From JAVBKB01 sp031554275 (GTDB lineage: Bacteria > Bacillota > Bacilli > JARBTR01), in assembly GCA_031554275.1 (NCBI GenBank), contig JAVBKB010000142.1, positions 1 through 18,881 of the forward strand: a stretch of 18,881 nucleotides of DNA. The letters run 5' to 3'. The translations under genes were made by a program, and so were the position numbers. The notes below the pieces were generated by a model that searched no databases, was not told where the DNA came from, and saw only the letters and a program-made list of their open reading frames with translations. Below are positions 15,449 to 18,881 of the stretch, piece by piece; the first letter of the stretch is position 1; each line of letters begins with the position of its first letter.

Positions 15449-16735
15449 CTAAAGTGTACGCCTATAGATATCTAAAAACACTTTCTTCTCGTTCTCCCAG
15501 TTATACTTCTCGCGTGCATTCAGGCAATTGTTCTTCATTTGCTGGTATTCTGTAGGATGCTGTAGCAAATAATTGACGCCCTCAGCAATTGACACTGGGT
15601 CATGTGAATCAACACAAACGCCAATCTGTTCCGCGTCAACAACTTTCTGAATCTCTGGGAAGCTACAAGCAACGACTGGCACTTTAGACATGATATATTC
15701 AAATAATTTATTGGAAGAGGCTGAGTAATGATTAAAGCACACGTTATTGAGAACTTGAAACCCTAGAAAAGCATTTCTTGTGTACTTGAGTAAATCCTCA
15801 GCAGGTACCTTGGGCATGAATTTGATGCGGTCTTCAAGACCTTTTTCCAGAACCATTTGTTCAAGTTCTGGCTTAATTCTACCATCTCCGATAAAGACAA
15901 GTATGCCCCTTTTCATCAGCGGAACAGCTTCAACGAGCTTATCTAAACCCCGCCCGATTTGAATGCCGCCTTGATAGAGGAGAATTGGTGTTTCTGAGTC
16001 AATCCCAAGCTCTGCGTGGAGGTCAACCCGCTCATGATCCTGACTAACGAGTTTAAATGGATAATTATGAACCACTTCTGGGTAGGTACCATAAAGATTG
16101 CTAACATGCTCGGCTCTCGTATGATTTTCGTGAATGAAGGTATCGACAAAGCGAAGGTATTTCTTCTCCATCCATCCGTAGATAGGGCTGTCATACCCTG
16201 TACGTCCCGTCTGAACTTCATGGGAATCATAAATCAACTTACTTCGGCGTAGAATTTTCGCACTCAAAATCCCTTGTGGTACTGTATTTAAATCATTGGA
16301 ATGGACAATATCATACTTCTTCCGAACACCATGCCATACCATTCCGAGAAATATTTTCCCTCTCGTGACGATCACGCGGAACTTTCGTGATAGCAAAAGA
16401 CCCACCAAGACCACCACAAACAAGGTAATCCAAGTCAATTGCCATAGACCAAAAAAAAGCATCAGTAAGCAGATGCCCATGAATAGAATATTCTTTTTTG
16501 CGAGTCGAGCAATCGCAGCAATTGCAGTAATCAACCGTACCTGATTACTGACTCTTGTGACAGTAAAACCTTCTTGGATTGTTTCCTTCTTCCTCAGTCC
16601 GGGAATCTTCGGATCATAAATTGCCACAAGGTCAACCGAATAACCCGCATCAGCAAGTGCAGTACACTCACGCATAACTCGAGCATCATTCGTGAAATGA
16701 TTCCAAACAAACATGCATACTTTTTTCCCAGTCAT
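15449..16735 (-). CDS. GT4-family glycosyltransferase with a membrane hairpin insertion
   Basis: A 428-residue GT-B enzyme of family GT4. N-terminal domain: KKVCMFVWNHFTNDARVMRE (4-23) and SNDLNTVPQG (146-155), YDSHEV (169-174). C-terminal donor-binding domain: LLYQGGIQIGRGLDKL (252-267), FIGDGR (281-286) and SASSNKLFEYIMSKVPVV (338-355), in the place of the usual E-X7-E region. Residues ~83-116 hold two closely spaced hydrophobic stretches, unusual inside this domain, probably anchoring it to the membrane. Sugar donor is unknown. ATG 16735 is preferred to an upstream frame because CTGGAGG lies 6 nt before it; it then begins 1 nt after the stop of the preceding GT4 gene, so the two are coupled. 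Probably adds one sugar to the lipid-linked polymer. Confidence 0.88.
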   Translation of the reverse strand: MTGKKVCMFVWNHFTNDARVMRECTALADAGYSVDLVAIYDPKIPGLRKKETIQEGFTVTRVSNQVRLITAIAAIARLAKKNILFMGICLLMLFFGLWQLTWITLFVVVLVGLLLSRKFRVIVTRGKIFLGMVWHGVRKKYDIVHSNDLNTVPQGILSAKILRRSKLIYDSHEVQTGRTGYDSPIYGWMEKKYLRFVDTFIHENHTRAEHVSNLYGTYPEVVHNYPFKLVSQDHERVDLHAELGIDSETPILLYQGGIQIGRGLDKLVEAVPLMKRGILVFIGDGRIKPELEQMVLEKGLEDRIKFMPKVPAEDLLKYTRNAFLGFQVLNNVCFNHYSASSNKLFEYIMSKVPVVACSFPEIQKVVDAEQIGVCVDSHDPVSIAEGVNYLLQHPTEYQQMKNNCLNAREKYNWENEKKVFLDIYRRTL

Positions 16736-16736
16736 T

Positions 16737-17933
16737 CTAATCCTCCAGCAAATGTAGTAACTTTTGTATATTGATTTCCCAATTGAAATGCGCCTTGGCA
16801 AATTCGTGACCATTCTCGCCCAATTGCTTTCTGAGTGCTTGATTCTCTGCTAGTTGTAACAGTGCCTCACTAATCCCTTTAACACTACGATCAGATGGAA
16901 TGAGTCCACTGCCTGCCTTCTCAACGATTGCTTTAGAATTCCCTGAGATATCACCAAGAATAGGCGTTCCCATCCCCATATAATCGATTTCTTTTCCCGG
17001 TAAAACTGTGTCAAAGAAATGTACGTCGACAAGACTGACAAAGGCAATATCCGCTTCCGCCACTTTCCCCAGTGTTTCTCTCCGGTTGAGCGCACCACAA
17101 AAAGCAATATTCCTCATTGCGCTTTCTTTAATTTGTTGGACGATACTATTTTTATGGAAACCATAGCCGATAATTTCAAAGCAGATAGATGAATTCTCTT
17201 GCAAATGCGTTGCGATATCAAATAACTTCTGGATATTCTGAGCAAGTCCGATGTTCCCGGTGTAAATCACTTTAACAGGACCCGTAGGCTCATCATCAAA
17301 TGGTTTAAACTGAGCTAACTCTTCCTTAGAAAGAGAATTCGGCATGTAGACCAGTTCCTTGTCAGGAAAATCATTCTTGATAATATCCCTGAATCCTTCA
17401 CTATTGATAATCACATGATCAGAAATCTTGACCATGTGCATTTCTACACGATGGGCCAGACTAACAATAACCTTGTTTGAGAACAAATTAGTTCCTCTGA
17501 GCGAGACGGTCGACATATCGCGAATATCAGTAATCAAGATTGCCTTAAACTTCCACTTCGCTAGCATTCCCGCAAAAGCAGAAAACAATGGCGGAATCGT
17601 GCAAAAAACAACATCATATTCTTGCTCCTGCCGAAAGATCGTTTTCATTAGCATGAACATCGACTTAAAATAAAAAAATAAGCGATTGGCAATGCTCGTC
17701 GAATACTTCCGTGCCCTCAGCTTAATTCGGATGACATCTTTCTCATCAACTTCATCCTCATACCAAAAGTCAGGCTTCTCATATAGACTTTGATTCGGAT
17801 AACCGGGTTCACAAGTCAACACGTTCACCGAATGGCCTTCCTTCTTCAAAAGCAGGTAAATGTTTTTCGCACGATTTGCTGCGCTCCCTATTTCAGGGTA
17901 AAAATTCAATGATATTAGCAATACTTTTTTCAA
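16737..17933 (-). CDS. GT4-family glycosyltransferase (WbuB/WcaI-like)
   Basis: A 398-residue GT-B enzyme. The N-terminal domain begins MKKVLLISLNFYPEIGSAAN, typical of WbuB/WcaI-type transferases, and continues with DVVFCTIPPLFSAFAG (107-122) and ITDIRDM (134-140). The C-terminal donor domain has VIYTGNIGLAQNIQKL (222-237), EIIGYG (253-258) and LPGKEIDYMGMGTPIL (311-326). It likely transfers an N-acetylated or 6-deoxy sugar to a lipid-linked acceptor at the membrane; the donor is not determinable. No membrane helix is clear apart from short hydrophobic helices. The start is TTG at 17933 with AAAGGAAGAG just upstream; the next possible start would lose the first strand. It is the first gene of the apparent operon, with the second GT4 gene following after 1 nt. 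Confidence 0.87.
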   Translation of the reverse strand: MKKVLLISLNFYPEIGSAANRAKNIYLLLKKEGHSVNVLTCEPGYPNQSLYEKPDFWYEDEVDEKDVIRIKLRARKYSTSIANRLFFYFKSMFMLMKTIFRQEQEYDVVFCTIPPLFSAFAGMLAKWKFKAILITDIRDMSTVSLRGTNLFSNKVIVSLAHRVEMHMVKISDHVIINSEGFRDIIKNDFPDKELVYMPNSLSKEELAQFKPFDDEPTGPVKVIYTGNIGLAQNIQKLFDIATHLQENSSICFEIIGYGFHKNSIVQQIKESAMRNIAFCGALNRRETLGKVAEADIAFVSLVDVHFFDTVLPGKEIDYMGMGTPILGDISGNSKAIVEKAGSGLIPSDRSVKGISEALLQLAENQALRKQLGENGHEFAKAHFNWEINIQKLLHLLED

Positions 17934-18881
17934 GAAACTCTTCCTTTTTACATCTATTTTGCTTACGGTACCGCTAAAATATGATCAACCAAAGAACCCT
18001 CCGCCTTCCTTACGGAAGTTGCCGATGATACTCTATTTATTGTACTGAGACATCCGATGACGATGCAGAAACATCGCTATGTACGAGTGTCTGAACTTCC
18101 TACACTACACCTGCCATGAAATATTTTTCAGCAAAGAAACGAGCCGAAAACACGACTTCGTTATCTGTCATCGAGTATTGGCTCAAATGGTTATGATGAT
18201 AGAATTTCCTTGCTTCTGCCACTCCATAAACTGATTGTTGTCAGTACTTACGAATAAGTTCCAAACTCTTTCTGTTAATTTTAGTGTAAGCCACTCCTAT
18301 TGTAAAGGGGTTATGGCCGATAAAGACGCTGACAAACCTGTGGAAATAAATGAAATGATTGTAATTATTGTCATTATTAAAACTGACCGTTTCTTCATTG
18401 TGTTAATCCGGTTGACACTAGTGTCTGTTTCTATGTATTGTTTTGCAGAGGAAATGGTGGGTTTTAGAAGCAAAGATTGTAAACCATGCTATCGGCATTA
18501 CGCGACATATGGTTGAAACTCGATGATAAAACCGCGGTGATTCATCTAACAATGTAAGAACCAAATCATGCCAATTCAGCATGTAGTGAAAATGGATGTG
18601 GTTAGTCACTTGATAGACAAGAAATCCAAACCACAAAACTTGATTGTGATTTGGATTGGTTTGACGGGGCACTTAGTGATAGGTATACAGCTGATACAGT
18701 TCCAAGAACATTCCCCGAGTAATGGCACTACAACTGAATTTGGTGCCACTACGGTACTGTAGATGTGATCGCCTTAGTCCAACGGTTTTCACTAAGAACA
18801 AATACTAAACTAAGGTGGACATTGGTAGCGGATAACCGCTTCTGGATCATACTGCTGCATTTAATTGAAGAGAAGAAACAA
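17934..18881. other. Gene-free right end with possible decayed coding fragments
   Basis: About 950 bp without a convincing gene. Frames at 18235-18516 and 18568-18762 (plus) and 18418-18672 (minus) lack SD sites and protein-like composition. A small hairpin (CTTCC/GGAAG, 18005-18018) lies about 70 nt upstream of the GT4 start at 17933 and could be part of its leader. No clear promoter is seen. The minus strand holds fragments that look like remains of a gene (separate entry). Confidence 0.5.
18105..18398 (-). pseudogene. Possible remnant of a secreted-protein gene
   Basis: A minus-strand frame from ATG 18398 gives MKKRSVLIMTIITIISF, then ISTGLSASLSAITPLQ and TAG at 18297: a basic start, a hydrophobic stretch and Ala-rich sites, like a signal peptide. 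The same frame continues for 38 more codons after the TAG (EWLTLKLTERVWNLFVSTDN onward) to a TGA. Another frame then stays open as MTDNEVVFSARFFAEKYFMA to a TAG at 18105. This pattern suits a secreted-protein gene broken by a stop and a frameshift, but no SD precedes the ATG and no family is recognised. Confidence 0.22.

Noticed and set aside
18235..18762. Overlapping frames on both strands near the right edge (60-93 codons)
   Set aside because: None has an SD or a protein-like pattern; no transposase motif or terminal inverted repeat was found to support an insertion sequence.
1..18881. CRISPR array, tRNA, rRNA or complete insertion sequence
   Set aside because: No regularly spaced direct repeats, no tRNA or rRNA-like sequence, and no transposase frame or flanking repeat were recognised by eye on either strand.

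Overview
The window looks like chromosomal DNA of an endospore-forming, low-to-moderate-GC Bacillota, most likely a member of the Bacillaceae. The evidence is a SpoVIF homologue and a glycine-rich YjcZ-family peptide, both behind sequences matching the sporulation sigma-K consensus, plus TagG and TagH homologues with strong Bacillus-type Shine-Dalgarno (SD) sites. I cannot name the genus from the sequence. Every supported gene lies on the minus strand, so the window is read from right to left.

Left edge (1-1151): the first 22 codons of an unidentified gene run off the window at position 1. Next come spoVIF (327-590) and a 45-codon yjcZ-type gene (739-876). Each has its own sigma-K-like promoter (AC-N17-CATANNNTA) and its own intrinsic terminator. 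A strong hairpin (1103-1151) closes the surface-polymer block.

Polymer export and precursor block (1178-5095): tagG (permease) and tagH (ATPase) form a two-component teichoic-acid-type exporter, with tagH upstream of tagG. TagH ends in a membrane segment followed by an acidic tail of Asp-Pro repeats. Upstream lies a wecC-type UDP-N-acetylmannosamine dehydrogenase, which would supply an acidic sugar (UDP-ManNAcA).

Polymer assembly block (5542-17933): in transcription order there are two GT4 glycosyltransferases, a small methyltransferase-like protein with a coiled-coil tail, a CgeB-like glycosyltransferase, a 977-residue protein (GT2-like domain, CDP-glycerol glycerophosphotransferase domain and C-terminal beta domain), a 465-residue alpha/beta-hydrolase-like protein of XcbB/CpsF or Asp2 character, a second glycerophosphotransferase-family protein, and an unrecognised 305-residue protein overlapping it. 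Several genes nearly touch or overlap, which suggests two or three operons.

Together the genes read as a locus for making and exporting a phosphate-containing, acidic cell-surface polymer (teichoic-acid-like or capsule-like). Linkage-unit and CDP-glycerol synthesis genes (tagO, tagA, tagD, mnaA types) are absent and must lie elsewhere. The final ~950 bp (17934-18881) contain no intact gene; at most they hold decayed coding fragments. Regulatory highlights are the two sigma-K-like promoters, a 16-bp palindrome at the predicted wecC start site, hairpins at the 3' ends of two coding regions, and a plus-oriented terminator with no plus-strand gene in front of it.
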